A stretch of 64,000 nt of DNA from an uncultured Robinsoniella sp. (GTDB lineage Bacteria > Bacillota > Clostridia > Lachnospirales > Lachnospiraceae): positions 62,001 through 126,000 of the forward strand of contig UQGG01000005.1 of assembly GCA_900540475.1 (NCBI GenBank), given 5' to 3'. A program made the position numbers and the translations under genes. A model generated the notes under the pieces. It saw only the letters and a list, made by a program, of their open reading frames with translations, searched no databases and was not told the origin of the DNA. Numbering within the stretch: position 1 is the stretch's first letter; every line of letters starts with the position of its first letter. Shown piece after piece: positions 16,337 to 25,386 of the stretch.

Positions 16337-19300
16337 ATGGAGATTAAAATGAGTAAAGTTAAAAGTAAAGCGGTTGCAATTTTGATTGTGATATCTATGA
16401 TCATTATGTTGATTCCTGTATCAGTATCAGCCCAAATTGACCATTACGTTATAGGGCAACCGATGAAGACGTTTTTTGTCGCGCCCGATGGGAATGATAA
16501 AAATTCTGGCAACCGGAGCAAGCCTTTTGCAACCTTAGATAGAGCAAAGCAGGAAGTTGCAAAGTATAATAAAAATATGTCAGGTGATATTTTAGTTTAT
16601 TTCAGAGAAGGATTTTATCCTCAGAAAAAAATGATAGAATTCACACAGACAGACTCAGGTACAAATGGGTATAACGTTCAGTATGCAGCTTATGAAGATG
16701 AAGAAGCGGTTATCAGCGGCGGAAGAAAATTAACAGGCTGGACCTTACATGATAAGGATCAAAACATCTATAAAATGGAAAATGTTGACACAAACTTTCG
16801 ACAATTATATATTGATGGAAAAAAGGCGATCAGAGCACGTTCCGGAGCCCCTGATGAATATACAACCAGGATTATTGGTGCAGAAAGAATTGATAAAGAA
16901 GGGAATATTATTCCAGAAGCATTAGTAGACGGCTCTGATAAAGCGCAGATACCAGCAGTAAGCGGCAGAATACAGATTAATTCATCAGAAATTTCTCAAT
17001 ATAACAACATGGATGAAGTAGAGTTACATATTCTTACTGCATGGACGGAAAATATCCTTCGACTTAAGACCGTTGATTTTCAGGGAGAGCAGGCGGTAAT
17101 TACCGTTCAGGATCCAGAATCGCTAATGGTATTTAATCGCCCACATCCTAACTTGGATGGTTATAGTCATATGTCAACCAGAAATTTTATTTATTATATA
17201 GAAAATGCGTATGAGTTAATTGATCAGGATGATGAGTGGTATCTGGATCAAAAAACGAAGACACTGTATTATAAAGCACCATCTGAAAAAGATATGGAAA
17301 ACGCAGAAACAATTATACCGGAACTGGAAACAGTAGTAAGTGTTAAGGGGACACTTGATGATCCGGCTAGAAATATAGTTTTCAAAGGACTAACATTTGC
17401 ACATACAAACTGGCTACATCCATCTAATGAAGGCCTTGTGGGAGGGCAGGCATCTCAGTATGTAGTTAAAGCAGTTTTCGCGACCAATGATATTGGTGTA
17501 GCACGACCTGCAGCGGGCGTATTAGTCGAAGCAGCTCAAGATCTTCGATTTGAAGAGAATACATTTACTCAAATGGGAGCGACGGCACTTGATTTACATT
17601 GGGGGACAAAAAATAATGTGGTAATAAGTAATACTGTGGAGGATATATCAGGCAATGGTATATCAGTCGGTAAATTTGTTCAGGATGAATTAACAGATTA
17701 TCATATTCCGTATAACCCGGAGGATGAGCGTGAAATATGCGTAGGAGATAAAATTGTAAATAACAGCGTTATTCAGACAGGAACAGATTATCAAGGATCC
17801 GTTCCAATTGTTGCAGGTTATCCCAAAGATATTGTAATTGCGAATAATACAATACGGCAAGCTCCTTATAGTGGAATTGCTGTTGGATACGGATGGACAA
17901 AACTAGACAATGCAATGAGTGGAAACCGTATTTTGCGTAATAAAATATATGAAGTATCCCAGGTGTTATGTGATGCAGGAGGTATCTATACACTGTCAAA
18001 ACAGACAAATTCAGAAATGTCAGAAAACTATATTTATGATATTATGTTACCGGAATGGGCGGATTACGGTACAAATGGTATATATTGTGATGAAGAAACT
18101 TCTGGATTCAAGATAAGTGATAATGTGCTGCAAGGTGATATAAGTAATATTGTAATTAGAGGTGCACCAAATGATTATTTGGAAAATTATATTAATCCAA
18201 CATCAGATAATAAACGTGCGCAGGAAATTATTAAAAATGCTGGAGTTACAAGAGATTATAAAGAAGGTTGGTATGATGATGCAAATATAAATAGTGCAGA
18301 GGAGGACCCATCAAATGGGTTAATTACAGTATCTGGTTACGGATTTGGTGAAGCACCAGGAATTATTTACGTAAGTGTGGAAGATGGATTTATGCCTATT
18401 ACAGGAGACGATATTGTTGGCTGGAAAGATTCGCAAATATTATTTATGAGACCAGAAAATATTATAAGTGGAAATATTTACGTTGATACTGCTGACGGGT
18501 GTTCCAGCAATCTTGATACTATTTTGAATCTAACTGATACTACGCTGGAATTAGTACATACAGAAGATTTTGATAATTATGACTCGGGTATTTTATCAAA
18601 TCCGGAATGGACAAGTGATGATAGTACCATTATTGTAGAACCAAAAGAGTTAGATCAAAGTAAATCTTTACAGTTGACTTCAAATGGGAGCAATACCAAG
18701 GCACATCTACTTCAAAAGTTTGGAGACAATGTCACTACATATGATTTTTATTTTGTAGATAAGCTTCAAAGTGCGGAGGGCATTTACTGTGCTATTAGAA
18801 GTGCTACAGATGGTATTACATATACATCAAACATAACACCTGGATTTTCAACGACGGTTAGACTGGAGCAAAAAGGAAAAGGTGAAAATGGTATAAGGAA
18901 AGAATTGAAAGACAAAACCTGGTATACTGCGAAAACAATGCTATTTGGTAACAAAATGTTTATGAAGGTTTGGAATAGACAAGAAGCAGAACCATTATTT
19001 TGGGATGTAAACTATACCATGGCTTCTAAAACTGATAAAGACACTACCTATTATATGGAATTTTATGCAAATGGCAATAAAAAAGTGCTAATTGATAATG
19101 TTGCTATTAATGAGATCAAAGCTGATGGAAAGGATGAATTTAAGATTTCGAGTATACAGACAGATTCACCTTATACGCAAGGAGCATTAGCAACTTTAAT
19201 AGGTATATTCCCGGCTGAGAGCGGTAAAGTGGTCTTTGAGAATGATGGTCAGGAAATAGAACCTAAAAGTTGGTCAGAACAGACTGTCACATTCCAGGTA

Positions 19301-21445
19301 CCGGAAGAAGCCCAAACTGGAAATATATATCTTAAGTATCCCGATGGAACACTTTCTGAGAGTATGGTACTAGAAGTTTATCGTATTGGTGAAGAAATGT
19401 TGAATGAAGATTTTGAAAATTTTGATGCCTCAAAATATTCATTTACAAACAACGAGGTACCTACGGCCACGAATGGTGTACTTCGCATAAATAATACGAC
19501 AATGTCATCTACTGACAACCAATATGTAGATACTGAGACTACATTTGATTTTAAGTTTAGTAGTGGATATAATCCTGTTCGTTGGGCAGGAAAAGGTCTG
19601 TATTTTGGATCTCGTATGCCGGAAGATCCATTGTTTATGCGAGGAACTGTGTTTCCAAATAATGCAACAACATTGTCTACAAATATTCAATATGGCAGTA
19701 CGTTTGAAAATGGTCCTGAAAACGAGATTGGAGTAGATAAGATTGATGATACTTGGTTTACATTTAAACTCCTATTAGTTGGAAATACAGGATATGTTAA
19801 GGTTTGGCCTAAATCTCAATCGGAGCCGATAGAATGGAATAGTAAATATGAAATATCTGGTAAAGCTAATCCGAAAGCCCCTGGTTTTCGTTTGGAACAC
19901 TATGCGCATGGTTCTCAGGATTATATGATGGTTGATAATTTAATAATTCGCGATTTTACAAGTGAGAATGATAGTGAAGGCATAGATAAAGATGAATTAC
20001 GAAATTTATATAATGAATATAGAAATCTGGAACAAGATAATTACACAAATGAAAGTTGGAATAGATTTATAGCTGCAATTATAAAAGCCGAAGATGCATT
20101 GAAATTTGGAAACCAGGAAGTTGTAAATCAGGCATTAGCTACATTACAGTATGCGTATGAATTACTAGTGGAGTATCCGGATAAAACAGAACTATACAAT
20201 ATAATACGTAAAGCAAAATCTAAATATCAACCGGCATATACACCGGAAAGCTGGGAAAATTTAATACAAAGTTTGGATGAGGCAAAATACGTTTATGCCA
20301 ATCGAGAGGCTACAGCGGAGGAGATATCAATAATAGAGGCTGAATTACAAATTGCCATTGATGCTTTGATAGAGCAGGAAGAAATTATTTCAGTTTCCGG
20401 GATAACTTTAAACCAGACAAGTATTACGTTAAACGAAGGTGAAAAAGCATCTCTCTCAGCTACAGTTTACCCGGCAGATGCAACAGATAATGGAGTTATA
20501 TGGTCTTGTACAAATAATAAAGTTGCAACGGTTGACAGCTATGGAAAAATTACAGCCATTGGTGCAGGAAATGCAATGGTTACTGTAAAAACAAATGATG
20601 GAAATTTTGCAGCAGACTGCCAGGTAAAAGTAATAGCTGCGACACCAGAGAAACCGACAGAGCCTACAAAGCCAACAGAACCTGCAAAGCCAACGCAGCC
20701 GGCTAAAGTCACTGGTATCACGCTCAATATGGAAAGAAAATATTTAAGAAAAGGTATGACAGTTAATATCAAAGCTAAAGTTTCCCCGGCAGATGCTGTT
20801 AATAAAAAAGTTTCCTGGAAGAGCAGTAACCGAAAAGTGGCTATAGTATCTTCTGGAAAAGTTACAGCGAAGGGAAATGGAAATGCCACGATCACAGCTT
20901 CTGTTGGTAGTGTGAAAGCTTCTGTAAAGATTCGTGTTGGCAAAAAATATGTATCTGTTAGGAAGGTAAACTTAAGTAACAAAAAAATTAGTATGAACGC
21001 CAAAGGAACATATAATCTGAAAGCAACAGTTAGTCCGAAAAAAGCTTCAAATAAGAATATTATTTGGAAAACAAGTAACAAAAAAGTAGTTACGGTAAGT
21101 AATAAAGGTAAACTTATTGCTAAGAGTACTGGAAAAGCTACTATAACAGCAATAAGTCAGGAAAGCGGACGTATTGCAAGATGTACGGTCACTGTCAAGC
21201 AGAAGGTTAATAGAGTTAAAATAAACAGGACTAAAATAGCTATTAAAGAGGGGAAAATATTTAAATTAAAATTAAGTGTAGCTCCCAAACAAGCGAAAAA
21301 TACAGTTATAGTATGGAAAAGTTTAAATAAAAAGGTAGCAACTGTAAATTCAGATGGGAAAGTAAAAGCCGTTAAAAAAGGAACAACAAAAATTTCAGCA
21401 AAAGTTGGACATAAGAAAATAGATTGTATAATCACGGTAAAATAG
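16337..21445 (+). CDS. Giant secreted GH141-like beta-helix protein with FIVAR and BIG2 domains
   Basis: A 1702-residue secreted protein, likely a polysaccharide-degrading surface enzyme. A signal peptide (about residues 1-32) precedes FFVAPDGNDKNSGN and ISGGRKLTGW, blocks typical of GH141-like right-handed parallel beta-helix enzymes (about residues 45-640). Then follow an IPT/TIG-like domain (about 661-735), a LamG-like sandwich (738-930), a second IPT-like (934-1018) and second LamG-like domain (1019-1210), two FIVAR modules (1218-1350), one BIG2 (1352-1433), a Pro/Thr linker (1435-1455) and three more BIG2 domains (1456, 1538, 1622 to the end). The last BIG2 repeats are very Lys-rich, which may bind the cell wall; there is no LPxTG. 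The start is ATG 16337, with an alternative ATG at 16349. GH141 members known to me act on fucosylated pectin or xylan; the substrate here is not determinable. It is followed by a sugar ABC importer. Confidence 0.85.
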   Translation: MEIKMSKVKSKAVAILIVISMIIMLIPVSVSAQIDHYVIGQPMKTFFVAPDGNDKNSGNRSKPFATLDRAKQEVAKYNKNMSGDILVYFREGFYPQKKMIEFTQTDSGTNGYNVQYAAYEDEEAVISGGRKLTGWTLHDKDQNIYKMENVDTNFRQLYIDGKKAIRARSGAPDEYTTRIIGAERIDKEGNIIPEALVDGSDKAQIPAVSGRIQINSSEISQYNNMDEVELHILTAWTENILRLKTVDFQGEQAVITVQDPESLMVFNRPHPNLDGYSHMSTRNFIYYIENAYELIDQDDEWYLDQKTKTLYYKAPSEKDMENAETIIPELETVVSVKGTLDDPARNIVFKGLTFAHTNWLHPSNEGLVGGQASQYVVKAVFATNDIGVARPAAGVLVEAAQDLRFEENTFTQMGATALDLHWGTKNNVVISNTVEDISGNGISVGKFVQDELTDYHIPYNPEDEREICVGDKIVNNSVIQTGTDYQGSVPIVAGYPKDIVIANNTIRQAPYSGIAVGYGWTKLDNAMSGNRILRNKIYEVSQVLCDAGGIYTLSKQTNSEMSENYIYDIMLPEWADYGTNGIYCDEETSGFKISDNVLQGDISNIVIRGAPNDYLENYINPTSDNKRAQEIIKNAGVTRDYKEGWYDDANINSAEEDPSNGLITVSGYGFGEAPGIIYVSVEDGFMPITGDDIVGWKDSQILFMRPENIISGNIYVDTADGCSSNLDTILNLTDTTLELVHTEDFDNYDSGILSNPEWTSDDSTIIVEPKELDQSKSLQLTSNGSNTKAHLLQKFGDNVTTYDFYFVDKLQSAEGIYCAIRSATDGITYTSNITPGFSTTVRLEQKGKGENGIRKELKDKTWYTAKTMLFGNKMFMKVWNRQEAEPLFWDVNYTMASKTDKDTTYYMEFYANGNKKVLIDNVAINEIKADGKDEFKISSIQTDSPYTQGALATLIGIFPAESGKVVFENDGQEIEPKSWSEQTVTFQVPEEAQTGNIYLKYPDGTLSESMVLEVYRIGEEMLNEDFENFDASKYSFTNNEVPTATNGVLRINNTTMSSTDNQYVDTETTFDFKFSSGYNPVRWAGKGLYFGSRMPEDPLFMRGTVFPNNATTLSTNIQYGSTFENGPENEIGVDKIDDTWFTFKLLLVGNTGYVKVWPKSQSEPIEWNSKYEISGKANPKAPGFRLEHYAHGSQDYMMVDNLIIRDFTSENDSEGIDKDELRNLYNEYRNLEQDNYTNESWNRFIAAIIKAEDALKFGNQEVVNQALATLQYAYELLVEYPDKTELYNIIRKAKSKYQPAYTPESWENLIQSLDEAKYVYANREATAEEISIIEAELQIAIDALIEQEEIISVSGITLNQTSITLNEGEKASLSATVYPADATDNGVIWSCTNNKVATVDSYGKITAIGAGNAMVTVKTNDGNFAADCQVKVIAATPEKPTEPTKPTEPAKPTQPAKVTGITLNMERKYLRKGMTVNIKAKVSPADAVNKKVSWKSSNRKVAIVSSGKVTAKGNGNATITASVGSVKASVKIRVGKKYVSVRKVNLSNKKISMNAKGTYNLKATVSPKKASNKNIIWKTSNKKVVTVSNKGKLIAKSTGKATITAISQESGRIARCTVTVKQKVNRVKINRTKIAIKEGKIFKLKLSVAPKQAKNTVIVWKSLNKKVATVNSDGKVKAVKKGTTKISAKVGHKKIDCIITVK

Positions 21446-21869
21446 AGTAGTGTTAGTTTGTTTAGATATAAGTGCTTTAAAAATTTGTTACTAAGATCAA
21501 TTGCGTAAGAATATATTTTTAAAGCACTATCTATTGCTGTTGCGCTGACTCAATTTTATAAGAAGCACCAAGAAGTAAATTTTATTATTCAATTCATTAA
21601 ATTCAGTAAGGAAGGTTTTTGAAGATTAATATTACAAGTGTAAGATTTAGTGAGGTGTATATATTAAAGTAAAATTAAACATTAATAAAGAATATATAAA
21701 GTATAAAATTTTAGTATAATATACATTTTTTAAAATTGAGGAAGTTTATAGAGTAAGCTATAATTTATTTAGGAACAAGGAACAGCGCAGTTTCTTTTAT
21801 ACTTTTTAGGCTATACAGTTATCACAAATAACCAAACTAATTAAATTTAAAAAAGGAGGATAATAATCA
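21446..21869. other. Gap between the GH141-like gene and the ABC importer
   Basis: This A/T-rich 424-base gap contains a perfect 14-bp inverted repeat (21471-21528), which may terminate or protect the upstream mRNA, and an isolated TATAAT (21715-21720) without a clear -35 that could serve the importer operon. I see no gene. Confidence 0.5.
21471..21528 (+). repeat. Perfect 14-bp inverted repeat
   Basis: AGTGCTTTAAAAAT (21471-21484) and ATTTTTAAAGCACT (21515-21528) are exact reverse complements around a 30-base loop, 25 bases after the GH141-like gene. The inner arms are A/T-rich, so it may work as a terminator in both directions. Confidence 0.75.
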
Positions 21870-23234
21870 ATGAAAAAGAAAATTATAAGTACATTACTGG
21901 TAGCTGCTGTAATGGCAACAACTTTTGCAGGTTGCAGTGGAGGGACATCAGTAACAGAAAAGACTACTACCGAAGAAACAAATAAAAAGCAGGAAACGGA
22001 GAATAAAACGGAAGCAGTATCAAAGGAGGAGATAAGTGAAACTTCTGATGATGATGTGAAATTAACCTGGGCAGTATTTGAGACTGATAATTATACTGCA
22101 GAAGTATGGCAGACAATAATTGATGCTTTTGAAAAAGATAATCCGGGAATTAAAATAGAAAAAGTTCTTATGACAGGAGACTCAAGGCCTCAATTTCTAA
22201 AAACGATGCTTGCAGCAGGTAATATGCCAGATATTAATATAGATCCTGTTGATCTCGCTAGTACGGAGGGTATCTATGCGGAAGTCCCGGAAGAATTGCT
22301 ACAAAAATATGAAGATACTGCAATTGCAACCTATGGAGGTAAGCATACCTTGGTTCCAGCTTACAAAGCTTTGCGTAATCAGTGCTATTATCATAAAGAT
22401 CAATTTGAAGAAGCGGGTATCACAGAAGAGCCTCAAACATGGGAAGAATTTTTAGAAGTTTGTAAAAAGCTAAAGGAGTCAGGAAAAACCCCTTTAATGG
22501 GTGTGGGAGCATCTGATATATGGGCAACAAGTTTCGGCTGGTGGACAGGTGTAGCAAACGCAGATATTATGAATGCATATCCAGATTTTAATGCAGATAT
22601 CTTAAACGGAAAGTTAGAATGGACTGATTCTGTAGTTGCAGATTCATTAAACGCTTGGAAGACTTTAATTGACGAGGGTTACTATCACAAAGGAAGCATG
22701 TCATTCAGCTATACGCAGGCAAGTGAAGAATTTGCAGGCGGAAGTGCTGCTATGTTTATGGATGGTGCATGGTCTGCAGCCGGTTATGACGGCAAAGGAT
22801 TAACATTAGATGACATGGGAGTTTTTGTAATGCCAACTCCGACAGGTGCAAAAAATTATTGTACCATGCCTCAGTATTGGGGGGTTTCGGAAACATGTCA
22901 AAATAAAGAAGCCGCATTTAAATTCTGTGAATATGTATTGGGAGGTAATCCTGAAATCTATAAATATTATTTAAAAGCTGATGGTACATATTCTGTTACA
23001 AACGATCCAGTAGAATATGAAATGGGGCCAATTCAGACTAAGTTTGCAGATAACTATAAAGAATACAAGTTAGTGCCTGAGATTATGAAGATGGTTGGAG
23101 ATACTGCAATGCCAAACGGATTTGAAGATTTTACATGTAAATCGTTACAAAATATCTTTACTGGGGCAGATGTAGAAAGTGAATTGGCTACATGGGGTGT
23201 TGAAATGGAACGTCTAAAGAATGCTAATCAATAA
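21870..23234 (+). CDS. ABC sugar transporter substrate-binding lipoprotein
   Basis: A 454-residue extracellular solute-binding protein of family 1 (MalE-like). The signal peptide ends in a lipobox TTFAGC, with Cys22 as lipidation site, then a Ser/Thr/Glu/Lys-rich linker to about residue 58. The binding domain holds ITEEPQTWEEFLEVCKKLKE, GGSAAMFMDGAWSAAGY and WGVSETCQNKEAAFKF, all typical for carbohydrate binding proteins. RBS AAAGGAGGA precedes ATG 21870. It forms an importer with the two permeases downstream; no ATPase gene is present, so a shared MsmK-type ATPase is likely used (inference). The ligand is probably an oligosaccharide released by the upstream enzyme. Confidence 0.95.
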   Translation: MKKKIISTLLVAAVMATTFAGCSGGTSVTEKTTTEETNKKQETENKTEAVSKEEISETSDDDVKLTWAVFETDNYTAEVWQTIIDAFEKDNPGIKIEKVLMTGDSRPQFLKTMLAAGNMPDINIDPVDLASTEGIYAEVPEELLQKYEDTAIATYGGKHTLVPAYKALRNQCYYHKDQFEEAGITEEPQTWEEFLEVCKKLKESGKTPLMGVGASDIWATSFGWWTGVANADIMNAYPDFNADILNGKLEWTDSVVADSLNAWKTLIDEGYYHKGSMSFSYTQASEEFAGGSAAMFMDGAWSAAGYDGKGLTLDDMGVFVMPTPTGAKNYCTMPQYWGVSETCQNKEAAFKFCEYVLGGNPEIYKYYLKADGTYSVTNDPVEYEMGPIQTKFADNYKEYKLVPEIMKMVGDTAMPNGFEDFTCKSLQNIFTGADVESELATWGVEMERLKNANQ

Positions 23235-23252
23235 ATTAAACTTGTAAATCTA

Positions 23253-23295
23253 ATATAGTCTGGAGTGCAGATGAATACTGTATTTCAGACTATAT
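23253..23295 (+). repeat. Intra-operon stem-loop after the binding-protein gene
   Basis: ATATAGTCTG (23253-23262) pairs perfectly with CAGACTATAT (23286-23295); no T run follows. This position between a binding-protein gene and its permeases is typical for a stem-loop that stabilises the upstream mRNA so that more binding protein than permease is made. Confidence 0.7.
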
Positions 23296-23333
23296 GTAAT
23301 TAGGATAATACTTTATTGGAAAGGAAGGTTTAA

Positions 23334-24191
23334 ATGCGTAAAAAATCAAAAATATTTTTGTTACCGGCATTTTTAATATATGTGCTATTAATGATAATTC
23401 CAATCATAGGTGCCTTTTATTTAAGTTTCACAGATTGGAATGGGATATCACAGAATTTTAATTTAGTAGGATTTAAGAATTATATTAATATGTTGAAAGA
23501 TGTGCGCCTACGAAATGCAATTGGCGTTACGGTAACAATTACACTTGTTGTGAGTATCACGGTCAATGTTTTGGGGCTTTTTCTTGCCAGCCTACTAAAT
23601 AAAGCGGGAAAATTAACAAATGTACTAAGGAGCGTTTTTTTCTTACCATATGTTATGAGTACAGTAGCAATATCATTCATATGGATGTCAATTTTATCTT
23701 ATACAGGAGTACTTAACAGTATATTGGGAGCTATTGGTTTGGGGGACATCATATCTGACTATATTGGTAATGCAAAATATGCAATCAGAAGTATTTGTGT
23801 AATAGAAATATGGAGAACTTTGGGATTTCATATGGTATTATATTTAGCTTCTATCCAGACCGTTCCTGAAGAGCTTTATGAAGCTTGTACAGTAGATGGT
23901 GGTAATTGGTGGCAAAAATTTCGCTATGTAACACTTCCCATGATTGTTCCTGGCATTACGATTAGTGTAGTTATGAGTATTATGACGGAAATGAAGCAAT
24001 ATGATATTGTTAAAGTAATTACAAATGGAGGACCTGGATATGCAACTGAAACGGTAACTTATAATATTGTTACACAGGCTTTTGGTAATAACATGCTTGG
24101 GTATTCGTCTGCAATTGCAGTATTTTTATTTATTATTATAGCAGTGATCTCAATTATACAGGTGAGTATCGGAAATAAATTGGAGGTGTAA
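23334..24191 (+). CDS. ABC sugar transporter permease (MalF/UgpA type)
   Basis: A 285-residue membrane permease with six predicted helices. The EAA motif region ELYEACTVDGGNWWQKFRYVTLP marks the ATPase contact. The N-terminal PAFLIYVLLMIIPIIGAFYLSFTDW is typical of the first permease of carbohydrate uptake family 1. RBS GGAAAGGAAGG lies before ATG 23334. It pairs with the next gene, from which it is separated by 3 bases. Confidence 0.95.
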   Translation: MRKKSKIFLLPAFLIYVLLMIIPIIGAFYLSFTDWNGISQNFNLVGFKNYINMLKDVRLRNAIGVTVTITLVVSITVNVLGLFLASLLNKAGKLTNVLRSVFFLPYVMSTVAISFIWMSILSYTGVLNSILGAIGLGDIISDYIGNAKYAIRSICVIEIWRTLGFHMVLYLASIQTVPEELYEACTVDGGNWWQKFRYVTLPMIVPGITISVVMSIMTEMKQYDIVKVITNGGPGYATETVTYNIVTQAFGNNMLGYSSAIAVFLFIIIAVISIIQVSIGNKLEV

Positions 24192-24194
24192 CAT

Positions 24195-25034
24195 ATGAAA
24201 AACGCAAATCGTCAACCAAGCAGGAACAGAAATCTATTGCTAATAGGAATTTTAATACTTTTGGCACTGATTTTTATACTTCCCTTATACATTACGGTAA
24301 TTAATATATTTAAACCAACAAAGATAATCGCTGCTTCACCAATGTCAATACCGATTCCCCCTATTTTAGATAATGTCGTTAATGTATTAAAAAGTCCAAA
24401 TGTAAATTTAGCGCAAATGTATTTTAATTCCATTTGTATTACTGTATTTGGTGCAGGTATTTGTATTCTGGTTTCTTCTATGGCGGCTTATTACATAGTT
24501 AGAACAAAAAATCGTGTGGCCAATTTCCTCAGCATATTCTTTTTATTCGGACTTATGGTTCCATATGTAATTGTATACGTCCCATTAGTGACTATGTTTA
24601 ATAAGACCGGAATAAATGGAAACCTGCCTAGTTTAATTATGGTGTTTGTTTCAGGCAGTATCTCTTTCTCAGTCTTTATGTATCGTGGCTTTATAGGATC
24701 CTTGTCAGTTGAATTGGAAGAAGCTGCAATTGTGGATAGTGCGGGGCAGTTCACAATATTTTTCAAAATAATTATGCCATTAGTGAAACCATGTACTACA
24801 ACAGTCGGAATTTTTATAGGATTGTCCATGTGGAATGATTTCTTGACTCCATTGTTGATTGGACAGGTCAAGACCATAACAGTAGGAATCTATACAGCCA
24901 TCGGACCATATGCATCAGACTGGGGTACAGTGTTTGCATATGTTATGTTTGCTACCCTTCCTATAGTAGTAGTCTACTTATTTTTACAAAAGCAATTTAT
25001 AGCAGGTCTAACAGCCGGAGCTCTCAAAGGATAA
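24195..25034 (+). CDS. ABC sugar transporter permease (MalG/UgpE type)
   Basis: A 279-residue second permease with six helices. The EAA loop is ELEEAAIVDSAGQFTIFFKI, and the C-terminus ends FLQKQFIAGLTAGALKG, the usual MalG-type ending. RBS TGGAGGTG overlaps the end of the previous gene. It completes the importer of which the ATPase is not encoded nearby. Confidence 0.95.
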   Translation: MKNANRQPSRNRNLLLIGILILLALIFILPLYITVINIFKPTKIIAASPMSIPIPPILDNVVNVLKSPNVNLAQMYFNSICITVFGAGICILVSSMAAYYIVRTKNRVANFLSIFFLFGLMVPYVIVYVPLVTMFNKTGINGNLPSLIMVFVSGSISFSVFMYRGFIGSLSVELEEAAIVDSAGQFTIFFKIIMPLVKPCTTTVGIFIGLSMWNDFLTPLLIGQVKTITVGIYTAIGPYASDWGTVFAYVMFATLPIVVVYLFLQKQFIAGLTAGALKG

Positions 25035-25386
25035 GTGTGGCGGTCTGGCAAACCACTGTTAGCGAGTCTTGCGTGCTCGTGATATTTTAACCTATATGAT
25101 AGTATGAAACTGTAATTATTATGATGATGAGAAATATGTGTGAAAGCCGCACGTACGTTTGCGGAAAGGAATCCATATTGTGAGATATAATTTTACAAAA
25201 TATTGCAGGAAAACTAGTATTAATAGTAGTATATATTACGACAGGACGTGGAAAGAGAATTATATATATGTTATACTAAAATACGGAAAATTTCTATATA
25301 TGAGCTACAAGGTTTCCGTAAAAAGTGCTGAATTAAAACGCATAGGAAATTAATATACGAAAATAGGTAAGGAGGACTAAGAACTG
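25035..25386. other. Gap with possible group II intron-like debris
   Basis: No credible gene is present here; a 64-codon frame at 25159 lacks an RBS and a family look. Bases 25065-25080 (GCGAGTCTTGCGTGCTCG) and 25136-25165 (TGTGTGAAAGCCGCACGTACG) resemble pieces of bacterial group II intron RNA, whose domains often read GTGAAAG(T/C)CGCACGTACGGTT. There is no reverse transcriptase and no full intron, so this would be a relic only. Confidence 0.3.

Noticed and set aside
20539..21081. 180-codon antisense ORF in the BIG2 region
   Set aside because: Shadow of the Lys-rich repeats of the sense gene; hydrophobic nonsense without start signals.
25159..25353. 64-codon ORF between importer and sensor kinase
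   Set aside because: No RBS, unusual composition, and it overlaps possible intron debris.
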